This document shows positions 23,239 through 30,397 of a stretch of DNA of 64,000 bases, piece after piece. Positions within the stretch are counted from its first letter, which is position 1. Every line of letters starts with the position of its first letter. The notes beneath the pieces were generated by a model. It had not been told where the DNA came from. It worked only from the letters and a program-made list of their open reading frames with translations, and did no database searches. The stretch is from Saccharibacillus deserti (GTDB taxonomy: Bacteria; Bacillota; Bacilli; Paenibacillales; Paenibacillaceae), in contig NZ_JABJVN010000003.1 of NCBI RefSeq assembly GCF_013618475.1, forward strand, positions 186,001 through 250,000. Direction: 5' to 3'. Position numbers and translations under genes: made by a program.

Positions 23239-23267
23239 GATTTGTTGACGAGATGAACACATTTTCG
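23239..23267 (-). repeat. palindromic motif copy 2 (inverted)
   Basis: Read on the minus strand it is AAAATGTGTTCATCTCGTCA followed by ACAAATC, the same motif in opposite orientation. Confidence 0.55.
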
Positions 23268-23299
23268 CCGAAAATCGCCGGAATCCATCGGATGGGCGG

Positions 23300-23326
23300 A
23301 AAAATGTGAGCATAAGGTCAACATTT
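23300..23326 (+). repeat. palindromic motif copy 3
   Basis: AAAATGTGAGCATAAGGTCA then ACATTT. It is the best match to copy 1, and the four copies are about 50-60 bases apart. Confidence 0.6.
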
Positions 23327-23352
23327 ATGGGACTCGGCTTGTATTTAATGCG

Positions 23353-23378
23353 AAATGTGAGCAAAATGATCGCATTTT
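23353..23378 (+). repeat. palindromic motif copy 4 (diverged)
   Basis: AAATGTGAGCAAAATGATCG then CATTTT. The ends are conserved and the centre is changed. Confidence 0.45.
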
Positions 23379-23454
23379 GAAGAAGCGGGCGGCTGGAAGA
23401 CGTCTCAAGGTTGAACGAGCGGCCCGGGCCATGCCAGGGTCGAGCGGACGAGCA

Positions 23455-23574
23455 GGCGAAGAAGCCGCGAAACATCGTCTGATCGGAAGCCGCTCCCGGG
23501 AAAGGATCGAAAGTCGGGTGGAGCGTTCCGTCTTTCGATCCTTGATTGGAAGCCGCTGATTAAGGAGACGATGT
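23455..23574. repeat. 120-base direct repeat, copy A
   Basis: Nearly identical to copy B. It carries outer inverted ends ACATCGTCT (23472) and AGACGATGT (to 23574), an inner perfect inverted repeat GGATCGAAAG/CTTTCGATCC, and two direct GGAAGCCGCT boxes. It could fold into a long cruciform or RNA hairpin. Confidence 0.85.
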
Positions 23575-23578
23575 AACC

Positions 23579-23627
23579 GCTTTTGCCAAATTCGATTGGA
23601 ATCGCTCCGTTAAATTTTGGCAAAAGC
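23579..23627. repeat. hairpin between the 120-base repeats
   Basis: GCTTTTGCCAAA and TTTGGCAAAAGC form a perfect 12-base inverted repeat around 25 bases. The loop sequence TTGGAATCGCTCCGTTAA resembles the TTGGAAGCCGCTGATTAA of the flanking repeats. Confidence 0.75.
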
Positions 23628-23628
23628 C

Positions 23629-23749
23629 GGCGAAGAAGCCGCGAAACATCGTCTGATCGGAAGCCGCTCCCGGGAAAGGATCGAAAGTCGGGTGGAGCGT
23701 TCCGTCTTGCGATCCTTGATTTGGAAGCCGCTGATTAAGGAGACGATGT
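23629..23749. repeat. 120-base direct repeat, copy B
   Basis: Differs from copy A by one substitution (CTTT to CTTG in the inner stem) and one inserted T. The recent duplication implies either mobility or homogenisation. Confidence 0.85.
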
Positions 23750-23797
23750 TTCTTCATACATTATAACAAACAAACCTGCCATTACTCCATGTCTTCC

Positions 23798-23818
23798 TGT
23801 AAGCGCTACCGTTATAGT
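23798..23818 (+). promoter_or_regulatory. cre-like site and -10 of the alpha-galactosidase gene
   Basis: TGTAAGCGCTACCG (23798-23811) matches 12 of 14 positions of the bacillus catabolite-responsive element and is followed by TATAGT (23813-23818). No good -35 is visible, which fits a promoter needing an activator such as the divergent AraC protein. Confidence 0.5.
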
Positions 23819-23857
23819 GAAAGCAGAAACGGCAGCCAAAAACGGGAGGTAAAAAAC

Positions 23858-25189
23858 ATGAAAAAGATTACGTTTATCGGCGCGGGGAGTACGGTATTCG
23901 TGCGGAATGTGCTGGGAGACATCATGATGACGCCGGCGCTTCAAGGGTTCGAGCTGGCTTTGTTCGACATCGATCCGCAGCGGTTGGGCGAGTCGGAGAC
24001 CTTGCTTCGTGCCATGAAGAAAACGGCAGGCAGCCAGTGCGCGATCCAGGCGTACACCGACCGCAAAGAAGCGCTGCGAGGAGCCAAATACGTCATCAAC
24101 GCGATCCAGGTCGGCGGTTACGATCCGTGCACGATCACGGATTTCGAGGTGCCGAAGAAATACGGGCTGCGGCAGACGATCGCGGATACGCTGGGGATCG
24201 GAGGGCTTTTCCGCAATCTGCGTACGATTCCGGCCATGCTGGACATCGCCGCGGATATGCGCGAAGTGTGTCCGAACGCCTGGTTCCTGAATTACACGAA
24301 TCCGATGGCGGTACTGACGAACGTGATGAACACGGCGGGCGGGATCAAAACGGTCGGGTTGTGCCACAGCGTCCAGCACTGCATCCCGTCGCTGTTCGAG
24401 AGTCTGGGCATGGACCAGACGAATGTGCGGGCCAAGATCGCCGGCATCAACCATATGGCCTGGCTGCTCGAAGTGACGCGAGGCGGCGAAGATCTGTATC
24501 CGGAAATCAAACGGCTCGCCGCCGAGAAGCAGAAAGAGAAGCACGGCGATATGGTGCGCTTCGAGCTGATGAACCGGTTCGGCTATTACGTCACGGAATC
24601 GTCCGAGCACAATGCCGAGTATCATCCTTACTTTATCAAAAAGAATTATCCCGAGCTGATCCAACGCTTCAACATTCCGCTGGACGAGTATCCGCGCCGC
24701 TGCGTGAACCAGATCCGCGAGTGGGGCGAGGTGCGCGACAGCTTGATGCGGAGCGAATCGCTTACCCATGAGCGCAGCGTCGAATACGCTTCGTATATTC
24801 TGGAAGCAATGGAGACGGACAAGCCGTTCAAGATTGCGGGCAACGTGATGAACAACGGGCTGATCACCAATCTGCCGCAGGATGCGTGCGTCGAGGTGCC
24901 GTGTCTGGTCGACGCTTCGGGCGTGAACCCGACCTATGTAGGCGCCCTGCCTCCGCAGCTCGCTGCGCTCAATCAGACCAATATCAACACGCAGCGATTG
25001 ACGATCGAAGCGGCTTTGACGGGGAAAAGAGAGCATGTGTACCACGCGGCGCTGCTCGATCCGCATACGGCGGCCGAGCTGTCGATCGACGATATCGTCT
25101 CGCTGTGCGACGACTTGATCGAAGCGCACGGCGATTGGCTGCCGCAGTTTGCCGGAGAGCGCCGGAAAGCTTCGACGAGCCTCGCCTGA
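23858..25189 (+). CDS. melA: alpha-galactosidase, glycoside hydrolase family 4
   Basis: A 443-residue cytoplasmic NAD+ and Mn2+-dependent hydrolase of melibiose and raffinose-type sugars. Rossmann start KKITFIGAGSTVF (residues 2-14). The GH4 metal and catalytic residues are in NYTNPM (145-150), LCHSVQ (Cys169, His170) and GINHMAW (His199). The sequence follows alpha-galactosidase (MelA) rather than 6-phospho-glucosidase members. GGGAGGTAAAAAAC precedes the ATG; an in-frame ATG at 23789 is upstream of the cre-like site and unlikely. No transporter is adjacent. A terminator follows at 25240. Confidence 0.93.
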   Translation: MKKITFIGAGSTVFVRNVLGDIMMTPALQGFELALFDIDPQRLGESETLLRAMKKTAGSQCAIQAYTDRKEALRGAKYVINAIQVGGYDPCTITDFEVPKKYGLRQTIADTLGIGGLFRNLRTIPAMLDIAADMREVCPNAWFLNYTNPMAVLTNVMNTAGGIKTVGLCHSVQHCIPSLFESLGMDQTNVRAKIAGINHMAWLLEVTRGGEDLYPEIKRLAAEKQKEKHGDMVRFELMNRFGYYVTESSEHNAEYHPYFIKKNYPELIQRFNIPLDEYPRRCVNQIREWGEVRDSLMRSESLTHERSVEYASYILEAMETDKPFKIAGNVMNNGLITNLPQDACVEVPCLVDASGVNPTYVGALPPQLAALNQTNINTQRLTIEAALTGKREHVYHAALLDPHTAAELSIDDIVSLCDDLIEAHGDWLPQFAGERRKASTSLA

Positions 25190-25239
25190 CGCAATCGGCT
25201 GAATCCGCAGCAGGAAGCCCTCGGGCAAGCCCGCCAGGG

Positions 25240-25267
25240 GTCCGCAGATTTTTCTGCGGACTTATTT
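25240..25267 (+). terminator. terminator of the alpha-galactosidase gene
   Basis: GTCCGCAG pairs with CTGCGGAC around ATTTTT, then TTATTT. Confidence 0.7.
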
Positions 25268-25367
25268 GCCGTTTTCGACTGTTTTTACCCGGAGCTTCTG
25301 GTACACTGGGGTCAAATCCAACGTCGGCCTTTTTCAAATCAATACGGAAATGAGGACTTTTACATCC

Positions 25368-26408
25368 ATGAACAGGTACAAAAAAGGCTTCCTGCCCCTG
25401 CTCGCCCTGCTGCTGCTTCTGCCGCTGCTTGCGTTTCCCGGAGCACGCGCGGCCGAAGCGGCCGTCTCCGCCAACGGCGGAACGCCCAAGACCCGCACCG
25501 TGATCGGCGTTTCGGTCGCCACGCTGTGGAAGTCCCCAGGTCTCGCGCGTTCGATCGACGCTCCTTCGCTTGCGGCGCCGGTCGACATGAAAGCCTGGAC
25601 GCAGGCCATGAATACGACGGCCAAGCGCAGATGGCTGACCGGCAAGACCGAGACGCAGGCGCTGTACGGACGCGAAGTGAAGATCGTGCAGACGAAAGGA
25701 AGCTGGTCGCAGGTTGTGGTGACCGATCAATCGACTTCCAAAAGCCGCTACGGGTACCCCGGCTGGCTGCCTACCGCGCAGCTTCGGACGGTTCCGGCCG
25801 GAGAATGGACCGGCACCTCGGCCGCGGAAGCGGCGGTGAGCGCGAAAACGACGACTTTGTACAAAGCGGACGGCAAAAGCCGGCTGCTGGAGCTCAGTTT
25901 CGGCACCCGCCTTCCGGTCGTATCGGCGGCGGGCGAGTGGATGGAAGTACGGACGCCGCAGTACGGTACCGCGCGCGTGTCCGCCAAGGACGTCACAGTC
26001 ACGGCACCGGGCAAACCGGCGTCGTCTCCGACAGGTGCGCAGTTGGTCGAGACCGGCAGAGCGTTCCTCGGTCTGCCTTACCTGTGGGCGGGAACGTCCG
26101 CTTACGGCTTTGACTGCTCGGGCTTCACGGGCGCCATTTATGCCTATTACGGTATCCCGCTGCCGCGCGACGCTTCGGAGCAGGCGCTGGCGGGTAAATC
26201 CGTAGCAAAGCCCGATCTGCAGCCGGGCGATCTGATGTTCTTCGCCCATCAGAACGGTAGGGGCAGCGTGCATCACGTCGCGATGTATATCGGAAACGGG
26301 AAGATGATGCATTCGCCGAAAGCCGGCAGAACGGTGGAGATCATTCCGATCTCCACCGCCGGTTACGCGAACGAGTTCTCCGGAGCAAGGCGCTATCTGA
26401 ACGATTAA
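25368..26408 (+). CDS. secreted NlpC/P60 cysteine peptidase with SH3-type domains
   Basis: A 346-residue exported cell-wall endopeptidase. Signal peptide MNRYKKGFLPLLALLLLLPLL with AxA-like cleavage near GARAAEA. Two SH3-like domains lie in the middle (ATLWKSPGLAR; TTTLYKADGKSRLLELS), as in YkfC/dipeptidyl-peptidase VI enzymes that cut gamma-D-Glu-diamino acid links. The NlpC/P60 domain has the catalytic Cys in YGFDCSGF, His in HHVAMYIG and the third polar residue in MMHSPKAG. The start at 25368 is chosen because it begins the signal peptide; the ribosome site (GAGG, 12 bases upstream) is weak and an ATG at 25350 is an alternative. Confidence 0.9.
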   Translation: MNRYKKGFLPLLALLLLLPLLAFPGARAAEAAVSANGGTPKTRTVIGVSVATLWKSPGLARSIDAPSLAAPVDMKAWTQAMNTTAKRRWLTGKTETQALYGREVKIVQTKGSWSQVVVTDQSTSKSRYGYPGWLPTAQLRTVPAGEWTGTSAAEAAVSAKTTTLYKADGKSRLLELSFGTRLPVVSAAGEWMEVRTPQYGTARVSAKDVTVTAPGKPASSPTGAQLVETGRAFLGLPYLWAGTSAYGFDCSGFTGAIYAYYGIPLPRDASEQALAGKSVAKPDLQPGDLMFFAHQNGRGSVHHVAMYIGNGKMMHSPKAGRTVEIIPISTAGYANEFSGARRYLND

Positions 26409-26499
26409 AAAAAAGAAACCGATCGCCGGACTCCCCGTAGTAGAGGGCAAGAGAAGCTTTCCATATGCTTTTATCCCATATCGAACAGGAGAGAATACA

Positions 26500-26832
26500 A
26501 TGAAAGTATCGAGAATCTTGATGTTGGTTGCGGCGGCCTGCGAACTGCTGCTGGCGATCCCCCTGCTGGGCGGTTGGTTCGTTCTGGCAACCGGCTGGGG
26601 CGCGCTCGGATTCATGTTCCTGCTGCATCTGGTCACCCTGGTTATGGCGGCCCGCGATCGCGTGCCGTATTACGGCCCGATTGTCGGTCTTGTCACTTCC
26701 GCGCTTGGGTGGGTACCGTTCCTGGGCTGGGCTCTTCACCTGGCAAGCGGTATCGCCCTGCTGGTCAACGCTTTCCACGGCCAACAGCGCCGTGACGTCG
26801 ACCGTGCCGATGCGCAGCGCCGTTACTACTAA
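26500..26832 (+). CDS. small multi-pass membrane protein, unknown function
   Basis: A 110-residue protein that is almost wholly hydrophobic up to residue 92, with three or four membrane segments (ILMLVAAACELLLAIPLLGGW; LGFMFLLHLVTLVMAA; YYGPIVGLVTSALGWVPFLGW) and a short polar C-terminal tail (QQRRDVDRADAQRRYY). AACAGGAGAGAATACA gives a good ribosome site. I do not recognise a named family. It is a single gene ended by the hairpin at 26900-26930. Confidence 0.75.
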   Translation: MKVSRILMLVAAACELLLAIPLLGGWFVLATGWGALGFMFLLHLVTLVMAARDRVPYYGPIVGLVTSALGWVPFLGWALHLASGIALLVNAFHGQQRRDVDRADAQRRYY

Positions 26833-26899
26833 ACGCAGACCGGACGCATGGTTTGCGTGGCAGCGAACAACCGGGCAGTTCCGCACTAAAGGTTGAAAT

Positions 26900-26930
26900 A
26901 AAGGCTGCCGAGGTTTCCTCGGCAGCCTTT
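26900..26930 (+). terminator. terminator
   Basis: AAAGGCTGCCGAGG pairs with CCTCGGCAGCCTTT with a TTTC-type loop, then ATTT. Confidence 0.85.
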
Positions 26931-26969
26931 ATTTAGGTTCAGAGGATTTGGGAAGATGGTCCGAGTGCC

Positions 26970-27188
26970 TCATCGGTTTCCCATCATGAAGACACCTTCC
27001 GGTGGAGCGATCGGGCATGTTCCTTTCGGTTTTGGCCTTCTTACGAGTTCCCCGTTGCAGTTCGGGCAAATATTAAACATCTTCGTCGTGCAATCCAAAC
27101 AAAATGTACACTCGTGAACGCAAATATAAGCTTCGTGTTCCACGTTTTCCGAGCACTTCTCACATCTTTTTCTCATTTCCAAACCCAT
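26970..27188 (-). CDS. DUF1272 family zinc-ribbon-like protein
   Basis: A 72-residue cysteine-rich protein. CEKCSENV, AYICVHECTFCLDCT and CPNCNGELVRRP form the repeated CxxC knuckles of the DUF1272 family, likely binding two zinc ions. Function unknown. The ATG at 27188 is preferred over 27194 because AAGGAGG is only one base from the earlier ATG but well spaced from the later one. It lies divergent from an AsnC-type regulator gene, and both are more AT-rich than neighbours, which suggests they were gained together. Confidence 0.82.
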   Translation of the reverse strand: MGLEMRKRCEKCSENVEHEAYICVHECTFCLDCTTKMFNICPNCNGELVRRPKPKGTCPIAPPEGVFMMGNR

Positions 27189-27331
27189 TTCCATTCCTCC
27201 TTATTCGTACTCGCTTCATTTTATTGGGAATAAGGGCAAGAAAACATGCTTTTTTTAAGGCATATTGACCCGTATGATTAAATAGATAAAGAAATAAAAG
27301 CATACTAACTAAAATTTGAAGGTGATACAAG

Positions 27332-27751
27332 TTGGACAGCATTAACCGCAAAATAATCGACATTTTACAGGCGGAAGGCCGAATATCCATGACGGAATTG
27401 GGAGGTAGAGTTTCCCTTTCCGTTCCTGCCGTAACGGAAAGAGTACGAAAGCTGGAGGAGAGCGGAGTAATCCAAGGATATCGGGCCGACATAAATCCCG
27501 CCAAGATTCACAAATCGGTTCAAGCCTTCGTATTGGTGAAAACCCATCGTTGCAAAGCATTTAGGGAATTTTGTAAAGAAAGTCCGCTTGTTACCGAATG
27601 CCATCGTTTAACCGGCGAGTACAGCTATTTGGTGAAAGTGGTTACGGAAACCAGCGAAATGTTGGAAGGGTTCATTGATCTGGTCATGGAATATGGAGAA
27701 CCTTATACGATGATGAATCTTTCTTCCCCCGTGTCTCACAAAAGGATCTGA
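27332..27751 (+). CDS. Lrp/AsnC family transcriptional regulator
   Basis: A 139-residue regulator with an N-terminal helix-turn-helix (INRKIIDILQAEGRISMTELGGRVSLSVPAVTERVRKLEESGVI) and a C-terminal RAM ligand domain (KSVQAFVLVKTH, TGEYSYLVKVV). These proteins form octamers responding to amino acids. Translation starts at TTG, with GAAGGTGA seven bases upstream; no better ATG exists. Divergent from the DUF1272 gene. Codon use and base composition are more AT-rich than the rest of the window. An adjacent amino-acid exporter, the usual target, is not present. Confidence 0.88.
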   Translation: MDSINRKIIDILQAEGRISMTELGGRVSLSVPAVTERVRKLEESGVIQGYRADINPAKIHKSVQAFVLVKTHRCKAFREFCKESPLVTECHRLTGEYSYLVKVVTETSEMLEGFIDLVMEYGEPYTMMNLSSPVSHKRI

Positions 27752-27790
27752 CAGCCTGCCCATGTTTGTTTTGGGAAAATAGATCGAAAT

Positions 27791-27825
27791 AAAAAAACCC
27801 GTACTCCGTTTGGAGTATCGGGCTT
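27791..27825. terminator. bidirectional terminator
   Basis: CCCGTACTCC pairs with GGAGTATCGGG across GTTT, with A-run on the left. It best serves the minus-strand monooxygenase operon (T-run on that strand) and also ends the AsnC-type gene. Confidence 0.8.
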
Positions 27826-27856
27826 CTTGGCATTGTATGTTTGCACAAACAAGATT

Positions 27857-28150
27857 TTAGGACAGTGCTTGTCCTTCAAACGCTTTGATATCAAGCGGAG
27901 CCGTCAGGTATTCCGCTGCCGTAGCGGCGAAAGCCGTGAAATGCTCGCTTTTGTTATGGATCGCGGTCGCTTCCTGGTCGCGCCAGACTTCAACCATGGT
28001 GTAGACGTGCTCGCGGCCGACCGCTTTGTGCAGATCGTACGAGATGTTGCCTTCTTCAGCCTGCGAAGCCGCGATCAGCGGAGTCAGTCCGTTCACGAAT
28101 TCGGTTTCTTTGGCCGGGTTAACGTGGAAAGTGGCATGAACGATAATCAT
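27857..28150 (-). CDS. antibiotic biosynthesis monooxygenase (ABM) domain protein, quinol monooxygenase-like
   Basis: A 97-residue ferredoxin-like-fold protein: MIIVHATFHVNPAKETEF, GNISYDLHKAVGREHVYTMVEVWRDQEA and HNKSEHF are typical of YgiN-type quinol monooxygenases. Small members act as dimers on quinols or are of unknown role. It lies 35 bases downstream of the nitroreductase in a three-gene operon headed by a MarR regulator, a layout that recalls quinone/electrophile-response operons such as B. subtilis mhq. GAGGAGGAATTTCA precedes the ATG. Confidence 0.85.
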   Translation of the reverse strand: MIIVHATFHVNPAKETEFVNGLTPLIAASQAEEGNISYDLHKAVGREHVYTMVEVWRDQEATAIHNKSEHFTAFAATAAEYLTAPLDIKAFEGQALS

Positions 28151-28185
28151 TGAAATTCCTCCTCGATTCTATTGGAAAGAACGGC

Positions 28186-28824
28186 TTAGCGCCATTCGGT
28201 TGTGCGCGCGATATCCAGACGGGCCGAAGAATGGCCTTCTTTGGCCGCTTTGCCGATCGAGATCAGCATGATCGGTACATGGCGTTTCGGATCCATGCCA
28301 AACGCTTCGGCGACTTGTTCTTTCTCGTAACCGCCGATCGGGTTGGTATCGTAACCGTGCGCGCGGGCAACCAGCATGAACTGCATGGAGACCAGGCCGG
28401 CATCGATCAGGACGGAATCCCGTTTCATTTCAAGCGGCATCGCGTCGAACAGCGGCAGGTAAGCGGCGAGCTGCTGGTTTTTTACGTCTTCCGGCATGTA
28501 ACCGAGCGCCACGGCTTTACCGAAAATTTCTTCGGCATAATCGGTGAAGTTCAAATCGCCGAACACGGCGACAACAGCCGAAGAAGTCTCAACTTGGTTG
28601 CCGTTGAATTTGGCCAGCGGCAGCAGTTGGGCTTTGGCTTCCGGGCTTTCGATGACGACAAAGCGCCAAGGCTGCATATTGACCGACGAAGGAGCCAAAG
28701 TCGCTTCTTCGAGCATTTGCGTCATTTCTTCGCGGCTGATCTTGACGGAAGAATCGTAATAACGAACGGAACGACGGCTTTTGAGGACTTCCAGGAAATC
28801 TTGGACTTTTTCTACACTGCTCAT
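28186..28824 (-). CDS. NAD(P)H-dependent nitroreductase family protein
   Basis: A 212-residue FMN enzyme. LKSRRSVRYYDSSVKIS (FMN phosphate contacts), EEATLAPSSVNMQPWRFVV and GLVSMQFMLVARAHGYDTNPIGGYEKE (cofactor and substrate loop) identify the nitroreductase fold. It probably reduces quinones or nitro compounds. AAAGGAG lies 10 bases before the ATG at 28824; an upstream in-frame ATG adds an unrelated stretch. It sits between the MarR gene (123 bases upstream) and the monooxygenase gene. Confidence 0.9.
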   Translation of the reverse strand: MSSVEKVQDFLEVLKSRRSVRYYDSSVKISREEMTQMLEEATLAPSSVNMQPWRFVVIESPEAKAQLLPLAKFNGNQVETSSAVVAVFGDLNFTDYAEEIFGKAVALGYMPEDVKNQQLAAYLPLFDAMPLEMKRDSVLIDAGLVSMQFMLVARAHGYDTNPIGGYEKEQVAEAFGMDPKRHVPIMLISIGKAAKEGHSSARLDIARTTEWR

Positions 28825-28947
28825 GGGAGACAGCTCCTTTGGATTAAGTTTGCGGCGCATGCGCCGGTTGTTTTTATACGATGGATTAGAAGATGAAACG
28901 GTATTCCGGCCGAAGCGGGAGCGAAGTTCGCAGCCCAACGGCCCGGA

Positions 28948-29373
28948 TTAAAGGGTCTCGGCGTTGCGATGCATCCGCTCCAGCATGTTTGCCAGCAGCC
29001 GGCGCTCTTCGGCGTCGAAATCGGCCATCAGCTTTTCGGTCAGCAGCGATTTCTCCCGCAGGAACCCGTCGATATGGGCCCGTCCGTGCTCGCTGAGCCG
29101 GACAAGCGTGATCCGGTTGTCCCCGGGAGAAATGCGCCGGGTGACGAAGCCGTCCGTCTCAAGCTGCTTGAGATGGCGCGTGACGGCGGCTCCGTCGATC
29201 CCGAGCGACTTCTGCAGCGCGGTCTGGCCGATTTCTTCGGCGGCGAACAGCTCCTGCAGCAGCCTGAGGCGAGAAGCGCTGATGCCTGCACAGCCGGAAA
29301 AAGCGGTGCTAACCCGGGTATTGAGCAGCTGCAGCTTTTCCAGGATGCACGATTCGGGTGTAGTCGGATACAT
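28948..29373 (-). CDS. MarR family transcriptional regulator
   Basis: A 141-residue winged-helix regulator: ISASRLRLLQELFAAEEIGQTALQKSLGIDGAAVTRHLKQLETDGFVTRR with wing SPGDNRITLVRLSEHG. A cysteine sits at FSGCAGIS, which could be redox-sensing but does not fit the OhrR position. GGGGAGGCTGCGA supports the start at 29373; an upstream ATG at 29457 overlaps the likely operator. It is the first gene of the operon with the nitroreductase and monooxygenase and probably represses it. Confidence 0.88.
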   Translation of the reverse strand: MYPTTPESCILEKLQLLNTRVSTAFSGCAGISASRLRLLQELFAAEEIGQTALQKSLGIDGAAVTRHLKQLETDGFVTRRISPGDNRITLVRLSEHGRAHIDGFLREKSLLTEKLMADFDAEERRLLANMLERMHRNAETL

Positions 29374-29399
29374 TCGCAGCCTCCCCTTTCTGTAAATCG

Positions 29400-29426
29400 T
29401 TGATCCCTCAATGCTTGACCCATCAA
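29400..29426. promoter_or_regulatory. candidate MarR operator, two 12-base copies
   Basis: TTGATCCCTCAA (29400-29411) and TTGACCCATCAA (29415-29426) share TTGAYCCNTCAA, each with TTGA/TCAA inverted ends. They lie just upstream of the MarR gene. Confidence 0.65.
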
Positions 29427-29597
29427 TTAATATAAAACGGATACTAAAAAAAAGCAAGTACCTAATTTAAAAAAACATGAATTTGAAATGAAACGCAATA
29501 TTTTCGCTGACGTATATCGGCTTAGACAACAGGCGACGAGGGTACAGGCGTCCGGGATTTCCACATGCGTTTTTCCAAATCGAGAGGAGAGCGAATC

Positions 29598-29939
29598 ATG
29601 CACACCCCCAATCCAAACCTGCCAGACCCGCAAGCGGATCCAAGGGATATCGAAGAGAACAAAACGATCGGCGCTCTGGCATATCTTCTGTTCTTCCTGC
29701 CGCTGCTGGCTGCCCGCAATTCCCGCTTCGCCATGTATCATGCCAATCAGGGACTGCTTCTGCTGCTGGCGCTCGTAGCCGGCAATATCGTGCTCGGCAT
29801 TATTCCGCTGATCGGCTGGCTGCTGATCCCCCTGCTGAATCTGGTCTGCTTTGTGTATCTGATCCTCGGTGTCATGAACGCGGTGAACGGCAGAATGAAC
29901 CCCCTTCCGTTTATGCCCAATATCGACATTCTGAAGTAA
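29598..29939 (+). CDS. DUF4870 family membrane protein
   Basis: A 113-residue protein with an acidic N-terminus (NLPDPQADPRDIEENKTIGALAYLLFFLP) and three hydrophobic segments: the family signature FAMYHANQGLLLLLALVAGNIVLG and LLIPLLNLVCFVYLILGVMNAVNG are clear. The role of DUF4870 proteins is unknown. AGAGGAGAGCGAATC is the ribosome site. Single gene; nothing in its surroundings indicates function. Confidence 0.85.
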   Translation: MHTPNPNLPDPQADPRDIEENKTIGALAYLLFFLPLLAARNSRFAMYHANQGLLLLLALVAGNIVLGIIPLIGWLLIPLLNLVCFVYLILGVMNAVNGRMNPLPFMPNIDILK

Positions 29940-30028
29940 GCGCGGAAATGGGATATCGGGTATAGTAAAAGGAAAAGCCGTCCGTGCCCAAGTTGGCAGG
30001 AGTATCGGACTTATGCGGGAGGATTCAA

Positions 30029-30286
30029 ATGAGCGAGGAAAAACAAACGGGGGCAGCTGCCCGGCAGGTTGCCGAATGGATGGTCGAAGAGATTCGATTC
30101 CGCGGCATTCTGAGACAGGAAGAAGCGATCGCGCATGTTCGGGAACATTTCGGTGAAGCTTTCATTTTCGTCAACGATAATGGAAACGCATCGCTGGAAA
30201 AGGAAGTCAAGAAAGAGTTCCGCAAGCTGCACCGCGGACAAATCGCTTGGGACCGGGACGGGTTTATGTGGGCCTGGATCGGTTAG
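30029..30286 (+). CDS. small conserved hypothetical protein
   Basis: An 85-residue soluble protein: AARQVAEWMVEEIRFRGILRQEEAIAHVREHFGEAFIFVNDNGNASLEKEVKKEFRKLH, then WDRDGFMWAWIG. It looks like a compact helical, winged-helix-like domain, a type found widely in bacilli with no assigned role. The ATG at 30029 follows GGGAGGATTCAA. Terminated by the hairpin at 30294-30322. Confidence 0.75.
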   Translation: MSEEKQTGAAARQVAEWMVEEIRFRGILRQEEAIAHVREHFGEAFIFVNDNGNASLEKEVKKEFRKLHRGQIAWDRDGFMWAWIG

Positions 30287-30293
30287 GATGGAG

Positions 30294-30322
30294 AAAGCCG
30301 CCGGAGTTTCCGGCGGCTTTTT
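30294..30322 (+). terminator. terminator
   Basis: AAAGCCGCCGGA pairs with TCCGGCGGCTTT with a three-base loop, then TTT. Confidence 0.88.
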
Positions 30323-30397
30323 GTGTGGCTGGAATTACGCGTACGTGGGGAGGGCGGGAGAGAAAAGACGGTGCGTGTTCTTGATCCCGGACCTAAA

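Larger units (their letters stand above)
23122..23857. other. 736-base repeat-rich intergenic region
   Basis: No convincing gene. It contains four copies of a 25-base palindromic motif (23188-23378), two copies of a 120-base hairpin-forming repeat (23455-23574, 23629-23749) and a strong hairpin between them (23579-23627). The alpha-galactosidase promoter area with a cre-like site lies at the right end. Short open frames here change frame across the repeats and are not credible. Confidence 0.7.

Noticed and set aside
23188-23749. CRISPR array
   Set aside because: Repeat units differ in size and orientation, spacers are not uniform and no cas genes are near.
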